DNA of 64,000 nt from Desemzia sp. RIT 804 (GTDB taxonomy: Bacteria; Bacillota; Bacilli; Lactobacillales; Carnobacteriaceae): NCBI RefSeq assembly GCF_016892605.1, contig NZ_JAFEMV010000001.1, forward strand, positions 558,001 to 622,000, given 5' to 3'. The notes under the pieces were generated by a model. The model made no database searches. It saw only the letters and a program-made list of their open reading frames with translations, and had not been told where the DNA came from. Below, in pieces: positions 33,142-43,145 of the stretch. A program made the translations under genes and the position numbers. How positions within the stretch are numbered: position 1 is the stretch's first letter; every line of letters begins with the position of its first letter.

Positions 33142-33987
33142 ATGAGAAAAAAAGTAATGGCATTGGCCTTATTTAGTACAGTACTTCTAGCAGGATGTAC
33201 TACAGAATCATCTGGAGAAAATAATGAAGAGTCTTCCTCTTCTATTGTTGAATCCGATGATCAAGAAAGCCAAACTGAATCTAGTACTGAATCAGAAGAA
33301 TCCAGTGAAGAAGCTATTGAAGAAACGGTTGAAGAGTATCAATACCAAGTAAACCCGACAAATTATGCTATCGAGCCACTTGATGAAGAAGCTGCTGATG
33401 AAAAGATCGCTTTACTCACTATTGATGATGCCCCTGATAAGTTTAGTGTAGAAATGGCCCATAAATTGAAGGAGATTGATGCTCCTGCTATATTCTTTAT
33501 AAATGGGATGTACATAGAATCAGATGAAGGCAAAGAAGCTCTAAAAGAAATTCATGAACTAGGTTTTGAAATTGGGAATCATACACAAACGCACCCTAAT
33601 TTACAAACCATCTCAGCTGAAGAACAAAAGGCTGAAATTCTAGAAACAAGCGCATTGATCGAAGAAGTCATTGGCGAAAAACCACGCTTTTTCCGCGCTC
33701 CTCATGGCGCCAACACCGATGTTTCTAGACAATTAGTGGCTGATGAAGACATGACATTGATGAACTGGACATTTGGATATGATTTCCAACCAGATTATCA
33801 AGATGCTGATGCCTTATTGGATATCACGTTGAATACAGAATTGCTTTACAACGGTGCTAATATTCTGATGCATGACCGTGAGTGGACAAATGAAGTGATT
33901 GTTCCTATTGCTGAAGGATTAAGAGAAAAAGAATTTACATTAATCGATCCAAAATTAATTGCTTCACCTGAAAGTGAGGAAGAATAG
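33142..33987 (+). CDS. Polysaccharide deacetylase-family lipoprotein
   Basis: 281 residues. Lipobox LAGC (Cys19), a Ser/Glu linker, then a NodB-homology domain (about 90-270). Catalytic motif 1 is TIDDAP rather than TFDDGP, so both aspartates remain but the Gly is replaced by Ala. Motif 2 HTQTH supplies the two zinc His, motif 3 is RFFRAPHG. It would remove acetyl groups from peptidoglycan or another wall glycan outside the membrane. SD AGGAGG is 8 bases before the ATG. Confidence 0.88.
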   Translation: MRKKVMALALFSTVLLAGCTTESSGENNEESSSSIVESDDQESQTESSTESEESSEEAIEETVEEYQYQVNPTNYAIEPLDEEAADEKIALLTIDDAPDKFSVEMAHKLKEIDAPAIFFINGMYIESDEGKEALKEIHELGFEIGNHTQTHPNLQTISAEEQKAEILETSALIEEVIGEKPRFFRAPHGANTDVSRQLVADEDMTLMNWTFGYDFQPDYQDADALLDITLNTELLYNGANILMHDREWTNEVIVPIAEGLREKEFTLIDPKLIASPESEEE

Positions 33988-33988
33988 T

Positions 33989-35200
33989 ATGAAAAAGAAC
34001 AGACTAAAATGGTTTATCCCCTTATCTGCTACTCTCTTATTTGCTGTCTACTCGCAAGATGTACATGCAGAAGAGACACCAGAAACACAAGTATTGACTA
34101 TTTATAACGAAGACCTTTTATCGATTCCAGAAAATTATCCTACCCAGTTCACTTTTGATAGTGGCGTAGAGATCGCTTATCCAGAAGATGGCGTAAAAGG
34201 AGTTTATGTTACAGGTCATTCTGCGGGCGGCTCTCGATTGGCTGAATTGACCAATTTATTAAACGATACAGAATTAAATGCAATGGTCGTAGATATCAAA
34301 GATGATTACGGAGATATGACACTGGATTTAGACTCTGACAATCCTATCATTCAAGAAAATACACAAAACTACGTGAATGACCCTGCCGCATTAATGACTC
34401 ACTTTGAAGAAAATCAAATCTATCCTATTGCTCGTATCGTTGTCTTTAAAGACACACGTTTAGCTGAAGCTCGTCCAGAATTGAGCTTTACACACTCAGA
34501 CGGTTCTATTTGGAAAAACAATCGTGGTGAAAGCTTTGTAAACCCATTTTCTCAAGAAGTTTGGGAGTACAATGTTGAGATCGCGAAACAAGCCGCTAAA
34601 ATGGGCTTCAAAGAAATCCAATTTGATTATGTCCGTTTCCCAGAAGGATTTGAAACACGTTCAGATGAATTGCAATACACGCGTGGCGGATATGAAGACA
34701 TGGATCTGGATGATGTCCAACAACGTGTTGAGTCAGTAACGGATTTCGTCAAATATGCTAAAAAAGAGTTGGAACCTTACGGTGTTGATGTTTCAGTAGA
34801 TATTTTTGGTTATTCCGCTACTGTTCCAGAAGCTCCTGGTATCGGACAAAACTTCTCTAAAATATCTGAAAATGTAGATGTTATTTCTTCTATGATCTAT
34901 CCAAGTCACTGGGGTCCTTACTTCGGTATCGCTAAACCCGACTTAGAGCCGTACAACATTGTATCAGAATACATGAAAGTAGAAAATGAAGTCTTAGGCA
35001 ACTTGGAATCACCGCCGCAATCTCGTCCGTGGTTACAAGACTTTACTGCATCTTATCTAGGTTCAGGAAATTACCTGCAATATGGACCAGCTGAAATCGA
35101 AGCTCAAATCAGAGCCCTAAAAGAAGCCGGAGTCAATGAGTTCCTACTATGGGATGCAGGAAACACTTATACAAAAGGCGTTAATTATGATCTAGAATAG
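33989..35200 (+). CDS. DUF4015 putative glycoside hydrolase, secreted
   Basis: 403 residues. Signal peptide about 1-29 (hydrophobic core PLSATLLFAVY, then DVHAEE). The rest is a TIM-barrel-like putative glycosyl hydrolase domain: GVYVTGHSAGG, MVVDIKDDYGD, FDYVRFPEG, DIFGYSA and LLWDAGNTY. It probably acts on wall polysaccharide alongside the upstream deacetylase. The ATG at 33989 is one base after the upstream stop; GAGGAAG precedes it. Substrate unknown. Confidence 0.85.
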   Translation: MKKNRLKWFIPLSATLLFAVYSQDVHAEETPETQVLTIYNEDLLSIPENYPTQFTFDSGVEIAYPEDGVKGVYVTGHSAGGSRLAELTNLLNDTELNAMVVDIKDDYGDMTLDLDSDNPIIQENTQNYVNDPAALMTHFEENQIYPIARIVVFKDTRLAEARPELSFTHSDGSIWKNNRGESFVNPFSQEVWEYNVEIAKQAAKMGFKEIQFDYVRFPEGFETRSDELQYTRGGYEDMDLDDVQQRVESVTDFVKYAKKELEPYGVDVSVDIFGYSATVPEAPGIGQNFSKISENVDVISSMIYPSHWGPYFGIAKPDLEPYNIVSEYMKVENEVLGNLESPPQSRPWLQDFTASYLGSGNYLQYGPAEIEAQIRALKEAGVNEFLLWDAGNTYTKGVNYDLE

Positions 35201-35284
35201 AGCGGGGAGCAAACCGTTTAGACTTCCGTAAGTTTTTCGCAGCGAGTCTACAAAGCGCCTATCTCTAATTAAATCAAAACACAA

Positions 35285-35319
35285 AAAAACGAGCTGAAAG
35301 TTTATTTTCAGCTCGTTTT
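35285..35319. terminator. Bidirectional terminator
   Basis: AAAACGAGCTGAAA and TTTCAGCTCGTTTT arms between convergent genes. Confidence 0.85.
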
Positions 35320-35368
35320 GCATGTCAATTTTAAACAAAAGTACCAAACCCAAAGTATTAAAGCGCCT

Positions 35369-38300
35369 CTAATGAGTTACTTCTAATACTTCCCCACTAT
35401 CCAACAAACACAGATATGTCTCCGTAACTGGTTTAGCTAAGATCGATTGCAGGGCGGCTTTATACAATAATAACTGCCCTTTATATTTTTGGATCATTTC
35501 TTCATGAGCACGATCTTTGAATCGAGCTAAGCGGTCCGTTTTGTAATCAAACAACACTACTTTATCTGGATATTCTATATACCCATCCATGATCCCATGA
35601 ATCAAGATTTTATCTTCTGCGCTGCCATCCATATCAGAGAATATAGCTGCAGCATTCATCAGCAATGAAAAAGGTTGTTCTCTTTCGACCAACTCAGCAT
35701 CCTTTATCAACTGATCGCCTAAAGAGGTCTCAAAGAAAGCTGCTATTTTATCGATCTCAATTCGATTTGCAGTTTCTTTCTGCAACATACCATTTTCAAC
35801 CAATTCTGCTACCAGATTGTTTAATGATTCTATGGTCGGCTTTTCATGTAAATCAATCGACTGCATGACCATATGTGTACCCGTTCCGATTTCAACACTG
35901 GTCGGTGCTGTTGTTTCGGTCAGAAATGCAGGCCGTTTCAACTTATCTTCTGTGTAACGGTTTTGGTTTCGGGGCTCGTTGACATCGATTTTGACCAATT
36001 GACCTTCATGCGGCTCTTCAAACATCCGTTTAATTTCAGATACCGACTGATAGCTGGTCGTATGCGTTGCAGCTTGGTGAGAATACCGATGTTCCAATAG
36101 ACGTTTCACTTCTTTAAAGTCTTGCTGCAAGTGCCCTTCCAGTTCGACAGTTGGTGCTTGTTCAATTTTTTCCAACCATTTAACAGCGTCAAAATCGATC
36201 TCCAACTCTTCATTTTGTTCAAGCAATTCTTTTTCATTTACAAAGTGAACACTGAAGGCAGCTGAATGCTGTTGCACTTCGCCATTTTTAGCGGTAATGT
36301 GCAGGTAATCATTTTGACTATCCGGATGGCGGACAATAGCTAATCCGATCCATTTCATCAAACTGCTGGCTGTTAAGCGCAAGTCGCTCGGCAGGACAGT
36401 TTGCTGGTGTGAACTGACGACGCCCCAGTCTTTCCAAGCTGTTTCTTCATTTTTATAAGAACCGACTAAGAAAAGTTTCTCTTCGGCTCGCGTCAAAGCC
36501 ACATATAATTTACGCATTTCTTCTGCCAATAATTTTCGTTTCTTTTCCACTTTCAAGGCTGTTTCAGGCAATGTAGTATAGCGGACTCTCTTAGTTAAAT
36601 CTTTGAATTCTGTCCCAACACCCAAATGTTCATTGAAGACATAACTATTCATTGTATCTTGCAAATTAAAGCGCTTGGTCAAATCTAAAACGAATACTAC
36701 TGGAAATTCTAGTCCTTTACTGGCATGGATCGTCATGATTCGGACTGCATTTTCATCTTCAGAAAGAGCAGTCGGCTCAGCTAAGTCTTTGTCTTTTTGC
36801 TGCATTTTTTCAATGAAACGCACAAATTGGAATAGTCCTTTGAAACTAGTCTGTTCGTAATTTGCTGCTCGCTCATACAAAGCATGGAGATTAGCCTTTC
36901 GTTGTCGACCAGATACCATGCCACCTACATAATCCAAGAAATTCGTTTCTTGGTAAATACTCCAAATCAGCGTGACGATTGATTCTCTGCGTGCAATTTC
37001 TCTCCAAACGGTCAGCTGTTCTAAAAACAAACGAATTTTTTCATACAGATTACCTGTAAAACGGGTTTCCTTGTGGTTTCCTGGATATTCCCGATAAAAA
37101 CTTAAAACAGCATCATAGTAATCACCTGTTTTTTTCGTTATCCGAATATACGCCAACTCTCGCTCGTTCAAGCCAACTAATGGTGAACGCAAGACGCTCG
37201 CTAAAGGAATATCTTGATAAGGATTGTCGATGATTTTCAGTAAAGACATCATGATCGTGACTTCAGTCGTTTGAAAATAATTTTGCGTATCATTGACCAA
37301 TAATGGAATATTCAACTGTTTAAAAAGCGTTTGAATAGTCGCATTATTTTTTTTTGTCGGCGTCAATAAAACGATGTCTGAATAACGAATCGGTCGATAC
37401 TGTTTCTTTTTCTTATCGTAGATAGGAAACTCTTCCTCGATCAAATCTTTGATTTTTTGACCGACCATAGTCAATTCGCCTTCTGTCTTGGTTTCGATGG
37501 TAAACTCGTCTAAATCGGTCTCTTCTTCGTCATCATCGGTTTCTTTTTCATAGATCAGAATTTCCGGTTGATGAGCAGTAGAAACTGGAAAGTCTTTAAA
37601 TCCTTGAACGAGTTTAGCTGCCTCATCGTATTCCATTTGCCCGACAGATTTATCCATCAATTGAATAAACAATAAATTGATAAATTGCAGTACTTCTCCT
37701 CTGGAACGGAAATTATCGGCTAAGATGATTCGTTCTCCATCTTGCAATTTCCCATAGGCTTCATATTTTTTCAAAAATAAGCCTGGATCTGCTAAACGGA
37801 AAGAATAAATAGACTGCTTCACATCACCCACCATAAAGAAATTACCGTTGTTTGACTCTTCTTTCGTTAACCAATACAGAATATTTTCTTGCAACTGGTT
37901 GACGTCTTGGTATTCATCCACCATGACTTCGCTGAATTTGTCTCGGTAATGAGTACTGGCTTCACTTGGCGTCCATTTTCCTTCGTCAAAGTGTGCCAAA
38001 ATATTGAGCGTCAAATGCTCTAAGTCATTAAAATCAAGCAGATTGCGTTCCCTTTTCTTAGCTGTGTAAGCTTGTGAGAATAACTGAGCCACTCGCGCCA
38101 TTTCTTCAATCAAAGGAACCGTCTGCTTCATCAAGCTGAGTTGAGTTTCTAGAGGCGCAGCAAAGTAATCCTCTTTCATTGTCGTATATCGTTTTTTATT
38201 TTGATCCCGAATGGCTTTCATATCTTGACCGACTTCTTTTACTTCATCATCAGCACTCTTTTTCGGTCCTTTCCATCTCGCGAATTCGAAAGATCGGATA

Positions 38301-39154
38301 GTGCTGTAAACTGCTTCAATGTTACCTTCATCCATCAAGTGCAGCAATTCAGTGATATGACTGCATTCACTTTCCACCAACTCTTTAGCAGCCGTTAATT
38401 CATCACTGTTTTCTCCCATACTGATCGCATAGCGATATTGTTCTTCCAACCCTACCAATATTTCTCTCACTTGTGGTTTAAGCAGATTTTGATATAAGGT
38501 GCTTTCCGTAAAAGAATTTTCATCTACTTTATACAAATCTCCTAAATGCTCCAACCACAATTCAGGATTTGGGTTGGCCCTGGAAAATTCAAATAGTGAG
38601 AAGACCAACTCTTGCAGTCCACTATCCGTTCGGTCATTGGAATAAGTAGAGGTCAGTGTTTTAAATAAGCTATCTTCTTCCCCGTACAGTTCTTCCCTGA
38701 CATCATTCCACACATCTTCTTGCAGCAAGACGATTTCCGTAGCATCTGTCAATAAGCGGAAAACAGGATCTAGATCAATCAAATAGTAATAGCGACGGAT
38801 GACTTGCAAGCAGAAAGAATGAATCGTACTGATAGACGCTTGAGAAAGCAGCGGGATCTGTTTTACTAAATGGCGTTTTTGATCTGTCAAACTTTCTCCT
38901 GTAACAGCTTCTTGCAGCGCAGATTGGATCCGCTCTTTCATTTCTCTGGCAGCAGCATCTGTATAAGTTACGATCAATAATTCATCTACATTCGTTCCGG
39001 CTTTGATCTTTTCAATCACTCGTTCTACAAGTACGGTGGTTTTTCCTGAGCCTGCAGAAGCTGAAACCAGCAAATTGGTCCCTGAATCATATACGGCTTG
39101 CCATTGATCATCTGTAAAGCGACTATTTTCAGGCTTTAGTGGTAATTGTTTCAC
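35369..39154 (-). CDS. addA: AddA/RexA helicase-nuclease subunit
   Basis: 1261 residues. UvrD-type helicase with Walker A SASAGSGKTT (31-40), DEYQD (Walker B) and the MTIHASKGLEFPVVF motif, plus a C-terminal RecB-type nuclease with catalytic LFDYKTDRL. With AddB it processes double-strand ends to a Chi site for recombination and degrades foreign linear DNA. The ATG overlaps the addB stop by 4 bases, so translation is coupled. Confidence 0.95.
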   Translation of the reverse strand: MKQLPLKPENSRFTDDQWQAVYDSGTNLLVSASAGSGKTTVLVERVIEKIKAGTNVDELLIVTYTDAAAREMKERIQSALQEAVTGESLTDQKRHLVKQIPLLSQASISTIHSFCLQVIRRYYYLIDLDPVFRLLTDATEIVLLQEDVWNDVREELYGEEDSLFKTLTSTYSNDRTDSGLQELVFSLFEFSRANPNPELWLEHLGDLYKVDENSFTESTLYQNLLKPQVREILVGLEEQYRYAISMGENSDELTAAKELVESECSHITELLHLMDEGNIEAVYSTIRSFEFARWKGPKKSADDEVKEVGQDMKAIRDQNKKRYTTMKEDYFAAPLETQLSLMKQTVPLIEEMARVAQLFSQAYTAKKRERNLLDFNDLEHLTLNILAHFDEGKWTPSEASTHYRDKFSEVMVDEYQDVNQLQENILYWLTKEESNNGNFFMVGDVKQSIYSFRLADPGLFLKKYEAYGKLQDGERIILADNFRSRGEVLQFINLLFIQLMDKSVGQMEYDEAAKLVQGFKDFPVSTAHQPEILIYEKETDDDEEETDLDEFTIETKTEGELTMVGQKIKDLIEEEFPIYDKKKKQYRPIRYSDIVLLTPTKKNNATIQTLFKQLNIPLLVNDTQNYFQTTEVTIMMSLLKIIDNPYQDIPLASVLRSPLVGLNERELAYIRITKKTGDYYDAVLSFYREYPGNHKETRFTGNLYEKIRLFLEQLTVWREIARRESIVTLIWSIYQETNFLDYVGGMVSGRQRKANLHALYERAANYEQTSFKGLFQFVRFIEKMQQKDKDLAEPTALSEDENAVRIMTIHASKGLEFPVVFVLDLTKRFNLQDTMNSYVFNEHLGVGTEFKDLTKRVRYTTLPETALKVEKKRKLLAEEMRKLYVALTRAEEKLFLVGSYKNEETAWKDWGVVSSHQQTVLPSDLRLTASSLMKWIGLAIVRHPDSQNDYLHITAKNGEVQQHSAAFSVHFVNEKELLEQNEELEIDFDAVKWLEKIEQAPTVELEGHLQQDFKEVKRLLEHRYSHQAATHTTSYQSVSEIKRMFEEPHEGQLVKIDVNEPRNQNRYTEDKLKRPAFLTETTAPTSVEIGTGTHMVMQSIDLHEKPTIESLNNLVAELVENGMLQKETANRIEIDKIAAFFETSLGDQLIKDAELVEREQPFSLLMNAAAIFSDMDGSAEDKILIHGIMDGYIEYPDKVVLFDYKTDRLARFKDRAHEEMIQKYKGQLLLYKAALQSILAKPVTETYLCLLDSGEVLEVTH

Positions 39155-42100
39155 TCTTCTGCATCTCCTTCCTGTTTCATTCTATCCAATATATCTGGAA
39201 TACTTAATTTTTCCATTTTACGGTATTTATTTTCCGTATAAAGAGCTGCATCAAAGAAAGAAACAGCTTTTAAGGGACCATTGACAGAAGAAATGAATGA
39301 ACTTTTCTCCTTGATCGGGCTCAATCGAGTATCTCCTTTGATGATATTGTTTCCGGCTTGGATGATTTTCTTTTTATTGAAACTCAATAAGGTTTCAATA
39401 TCATCCAATGTTACAAACTTATTGGACTTCATCGTTCCTTTAGCCAATTGTTCAAATGGGTAAACCAGTGATTTCTTCTTCGGTTCGACCGTTAAATCTA
39501 AAGCTTCCAACATGTCTTCATCATCCAATAAGAAACCATCCATTTTATATGTTTTCAATAAAGCGTCTTGATACTGGACGTCATCAACAAAAGTCCCTTC
39601 CTTAAGAAACGGATTTTGCACTTGCAGGTAAAAAGCTCCAGCAGGTAACGATTTTTTACCGATCAGTTCATCCGAATGAGCTAAAGCAATATCTAAATAT
39701 GTCAACATTTGCATCGCCAAACCATAATAAGCATCGATAAAACTAAACGAATGCTTACTGGATTTGTAATCGACTACAGACAGATAGTGTTTGTCATTGA
39801 TTTCCATGGCATCCACTCGATCAATCTTCCCTCTTAAATGCAACTCACCGCCATTATCTAACGGGAAGATATGTCCTTCGATCCCTTTTTGAGAAGCAAT
39901 TCGTCCAAATAAGACTTCCGTTTGAGCATTAGCCATATTGGTTCGTCTGCTTTGGTTTCCGATAGCCCAAGCCATCCGCTGGATCGTATTCGCTAACTGC
40001 TCTCTAATATACATCATCCGATTCGAAGCAGATAAGATTTGGTATTTCCCTTTGCTGACTAAGGATTCTAGGACTTCATTCGTGATTTTTTCTAAAGTTT
40101 CTTTATCCAATTGATCGAATGAAACATCTTTTGTGACCAGCGTTTTAAATAACAAGTCCAAGGCTTCATGGAAATATTCACCCGTTCCCGCTGCAGATAA
40201 CTCAAATACATCTCGTTCTCTTAATTTTAAACCATAGGTCAAGAAATGTGTGAATGGATCTGCATAATAAGATTCCAATTGAGAGACCGACAAATACAGA
40301 TCTTTCCCGTATAGCTGTTCAGCTAGCTCTTCTGTTAATGGGATAGGAATATTTTTCCGACGCAAACTTGATAACAGCCGATTAAATTTCAACGAAGTTT
40401 TTTCGTTCAATTTGAAATACTGGTACAGCATTTGCCAGAAAGGATGTAAATCAGCTTGCTGATCTTGAGCTTTTCTTAAGATCATTAGTAATTGTCCCAT
40501 AGTCGCGTCTCTAGAACCGACAAAAGATAAGACATCTTCTTTTTTCAGTTCCGTCAGTGAGATGACATCTGCATGCTTGGAATGAACAGGAATGTCAAAG
40601 TAATCCGCAACTCGTTGTACATAAGGCGACAGTTTGGGACTTTCTTTTGAATCGTTACTGGTCGGGTACATCATGTACAACTTTTCAGAAGAATCAAAAA
40701 AAGCTTGATAGGCAATAAATGGTTCAGCCGCCATTTGCGATTCAACAGAAGGTTTTAAAAATTTTTCTTCCGTAGACAAAAAGTCCCCAATCAGCGTTCG
40801 GTCTTCTTCCGTCAAAATCGTTTTGTTTTCTGCTTTGATCGGTAGATTAGTATTGGTCAGACCTAAAATGAAGGTTACTTTAGCTGTACCGATTCGAGCT
40901 CCTGCTAAACCAGAGAAAATTACTTGATCGATACTTGGCGGAACGATACTGTAAGAAGCATTCTCAAACCCCGTGATCAGAATCATTCTGAAGCTTTCTT
41001 CATCAAACCCTTCTTCACCTAGCACTTCAACATATTCATCCAACAACTGAATAAACACTTGCCAGATTTGTTCATGCCTTCTAGCCATTTCTAGATCATT
41101 CTGCTGAATCAATTCATCGCGCCAAAAGAGCAATTGGTCTGGCACCCCATTGTTTTCTAAAAACTGGTACACGATTTTAGCGGCATCCATACTGGTCTGC
41201 GCTTTATCCAAGCGATTAAAGAATGGAGTCAAGGTATGATTCAAGAAATCTTTTACTTTATTAGCAGTCTGTTCAAAAATCACATCTGCATCGGACTGAA
41301 AGTTAGCATCATCGTATTGGAAACGTGTGTATTTCCAAGGATCTTTTTTCGTCCAATGGTACCCTTCATATCCATAGGCCAACACTACATTCTCCGTAAT
41401 ATCGACTGCATCTCTGAAGTCAGCTGCGTGTTTCATATACTGTTTGACTCGAATCGTCCGGTCAGCAGATAATTCTACAGTCGCAGCAGGCATGAATAAC
41501 TCTGTTCTCAATAAACGCATGACATCTGAGTAACGCCAATTATTTTTCTTGATCGCAAAAAGAGCGTCCAGCAATTCACTTAACGGATGATGAGACATCA
41601 CTTCAGCACTGTCAAAAAATGTTTCAATATGGTGTTTATCAAATGTCGGCTGCAGCAGCGTCCGGTAATCTTCAGGATTTCGTGCCAACACTAAAATGTC
41701 TTTGTAGCGGTATCTTTCAGTAGCTACCAGTTTCAAAATCTCTGTGGCAACATGATTCACTTCAGCTTGCTTGTTTTCTGCTCCCCAAATCTCGATACAG
41801 TCATCCATTGGGATCCGTTCTTGCTTCAAATTCAAATTGATAGGCGACAATTCATTACTTTCCACCCAGTACTGTTCTAACTGATTCAATTCTTCACAGT
41901 AATGACTATCTTTTTCCGTGATCACTTTATCGATATGGACCTTGACTTGGTTCAACCGAGCCAGTTGGTAAAGCTTATAGTAAGTGGTACCTGTTACTCG
42001 GAATAAACTCATCAATTCCGGCTTTTCGGTCGGATAAGCTTTATCCAGTGTCAAAGAAAGTGTCACTTTTTTGGTGTGCTGCATCAACGTCAAAATCAAG

Positions 42101-42771
42101 TCTTGTTCTTGAGCGGTAAACTGATAAAAACCTTCAACATAAATGTAAGCATCCGATAGATCCATTCCTTGGATTTTTTCGATCAGCGTGGTTATCACGT
42201 CTTCTGTTTCAATATACTTCCCTTTAACAGCTTCTCCAAATGCTCGATAGATTAGTGAAATATCTTGTAGTTTTAGCTTGAAATCCGCTTCCTTAGGCGT
42301 TTCTCCTAAATTTTGGATCATTTGCAGCAAATCTTGTTCAGCGATACGCCCGCTGCGCAATTCAAAAAAGAGGTCGCTCAATTTTTGCACAAAACCATTT
42401 TTTCGTACTTCTCCTCGATAAATAGTGAGTTCATCTTCATATTGCAGCAACAATTTCCGGATCAACATCGATAACCCGGTTTGGGTCAATTGCGGTTTGA
42501 CGTATAAGTCCGTGTCTTGTAAAAAGTACCATGCTAAACGACTGAAACTGAAGACTTGGACTTGCATCATTCCCAACAGTTCTTGTTGCTTGAAAGGCTC
42601 TCTTTCTCCTAATTCTTTCAATACCGTCATCTCTGCATCAAATTTGATATGTTCCGGCACCAGATAAAATACCGGCGTCTTTCTATTTTTTTGTAAAATA
42701 TCTGAGATCTCATTCAGCATGACATCTCTTTTGTCTGTATTGGCTCTTCCTAAAATAAACTGTAAACTCAC
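39151..42771 (-). CDS. addB: AddB/RexB nuclease subunit
   Basis: 1206 residues from the GTG at 42771, which follows AAAGGCGG by 8 bases and gives the family N terminus MSLQFILGRA. Nuclease motif VVDYKSS is present in the C-terminal part. The Walker A of Bacillus AddB is lost (GRANTDKRD instead of GRAGSGK), and the first Cys of the iron-sulphur cluster is replaced (YYADPF where Bacillus has a Cys-Pro-Phe motif), so it matches the cluster-free RexB variety. Forms an operon with addA. Confidence 0.93.
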   Translation of the reverse strand: MSLQFILGRANTDKRDVMLNEISDILQKNRKTPVFYLVPEHIKFDAEMTVLKELGEREPFKQQELLGMMQVQVFSFSRLAWYFLQDTDLYVKPQLTQTGLSMLIRKLLLQYEDELTIYRGEVRKNGFVQKLSDLFFELRSGRIAEQDLLQMIQNLGETPKEADFKLKLQDISLIYRAFGEAVKGKYIETEDVITTLIEKIQGMDLSDAYIYVEGFYQFTAQEQDLILTLMQHTKKVTLSLTLDKAYPTEKPELMSLFRVTGTTYYKLYQLARLNQVKVHIDKVITEKDSHYCEELNQLEQYWVESNELSPINLNLKQERIPMDDCIEIWGAENKQAEVNHVATEILKLVATERYRYKDILVLARNPEDYRTLLQPTFDKHHIETFFDSAEVMSHHPLSELLDALFAIKKNNWRYSDVMRLLRTELFMPAATVELSADRTIRVKQYMKHAADFRDAVDITENVVLAYGYEGYHWTKKDPWKYTRFQYDDANFQSDADVIFEQTANKVKDFLNHTLTPFFNRLDKAQTSMDAAKIVYQFLENNGVPDQLLFWRDELIQQNDLEMARRHEQIWQVFIQLLDEYVEVLGEEGFDEESFRMILITGFENASYSIVPPSIDQVIFSGLAGARIGTAKVTFILGLTNTNLPIKAENKTILTEEDRTLIGDFLSTEEKFLKPSVESQMAAEPFIAYQAFFDSSEKLYMMYPTSNDSKESPKLSPYVQRVADYFDIPVHSKHADVISLTELKKEDVLSFVGSRDATMGQLLMILRKAQDQQADLHPFWQMLYQYFKLNEKTSLKFNRLLSSLRRKNIPIPLTEELAEQLYGKDLYLSVSQLESYYADPFTHFLTYGLKLRERDVFELSAAGTGEYFHEALDLLFKTLVTKDVSFDQLDKETLEKITNEVLESLVSKGKYQILSASNRMMYIREQLANTIQRMAWAIGNQSRRTNMANAQTEVLFGRIASQKGIEGHIFPLDNGGELHLRGKIDRVDAMEINDKHYLSVVDYKSSKHSFSFIDAYYGLAMQMLTYLDIALAHSDELIGKKSLPAGAFYLQVQNPFLKEGTFVDDVQYQDALLKTYKMDGFLLDDEDMLEALDLTVEPKKKSLVYPFEQLAKGTMKSNKFVTLDDIETLLSFNKKKIIQAGNNIIKGDTRLSPIKEKSSFISSVNGPLKAVSFFDAALYTENKYRKMEKLSIPDILDRMKQEGDAEE

Positions 42772-42848
42772 TAAAGTCACCGCCTTTTGCTTAACTGTTC
42801 TGTTACCTATTTTACCATATACCTACTGGGTTCTCTCATTTAAAAGGA

Positions 42849-42878
42849 CAAAAAAAGCAGAACTTAGTCTGCTTTTTT
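42849..42878. terminator. Terminator of the DUF1294 gene
   Basis: AAAAAAGCAGA and TCTGCTTTTTT arms with a 6-base loop. Confidence 0.8.
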
Positions 42879-42881
42879 CGA

Positions 42882-43142
42882 TTATATTAAATTTGTTGTT
42901 GCTAGTCCTGCAATCAATATGCATGTTCCTAGAACATAAACTGCTTTGAATTTGAATTCTTTAGTTTTATGCCGGTACAATTTCATACCTAACAGACCGC
43001 CAAATCCACCGCCAATTAATCCAATCAAGAGCAAATTTTTTTCTGGAATACGCCACTTACGCTGAACAGCTTTTTTCTTATCTACACCCATCATAATAAA
43101 CAATAGAATGTTTACTAGAAGAAAATAAAGCATCAACCACAT
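42882..43142 (-). CDS. DUF1294 small membrane protein
   Basis: 86 residues, two to three hydrophobic segments. The family pattern is present: FIMMGVDKKKAVQRKWRIPE, LIGLIGGGFGGLLGMKLYRHK and TKEFKF. No function has been assigned to the family. It starts 3 bases after the pepT stop on the same strand and is therefore expressed with pepT. Confidence 0.85.
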   Translation of the reverse strand: MWLMLYFLLVNILLFIMMGVDKKKAVQRKWRIPEKNLLLIGLIGGGFGGLLGMKLYRHKTKEFKFKAVYVLGTCILIAGLATTNLI

Positions 43143-43145
43143 GCT

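Noticed and set aside
35201-35284. Structured RNA after the DUF4015 gene
   Set aside because: The short sequence has no extended pairing beyond the terminator that follows it.
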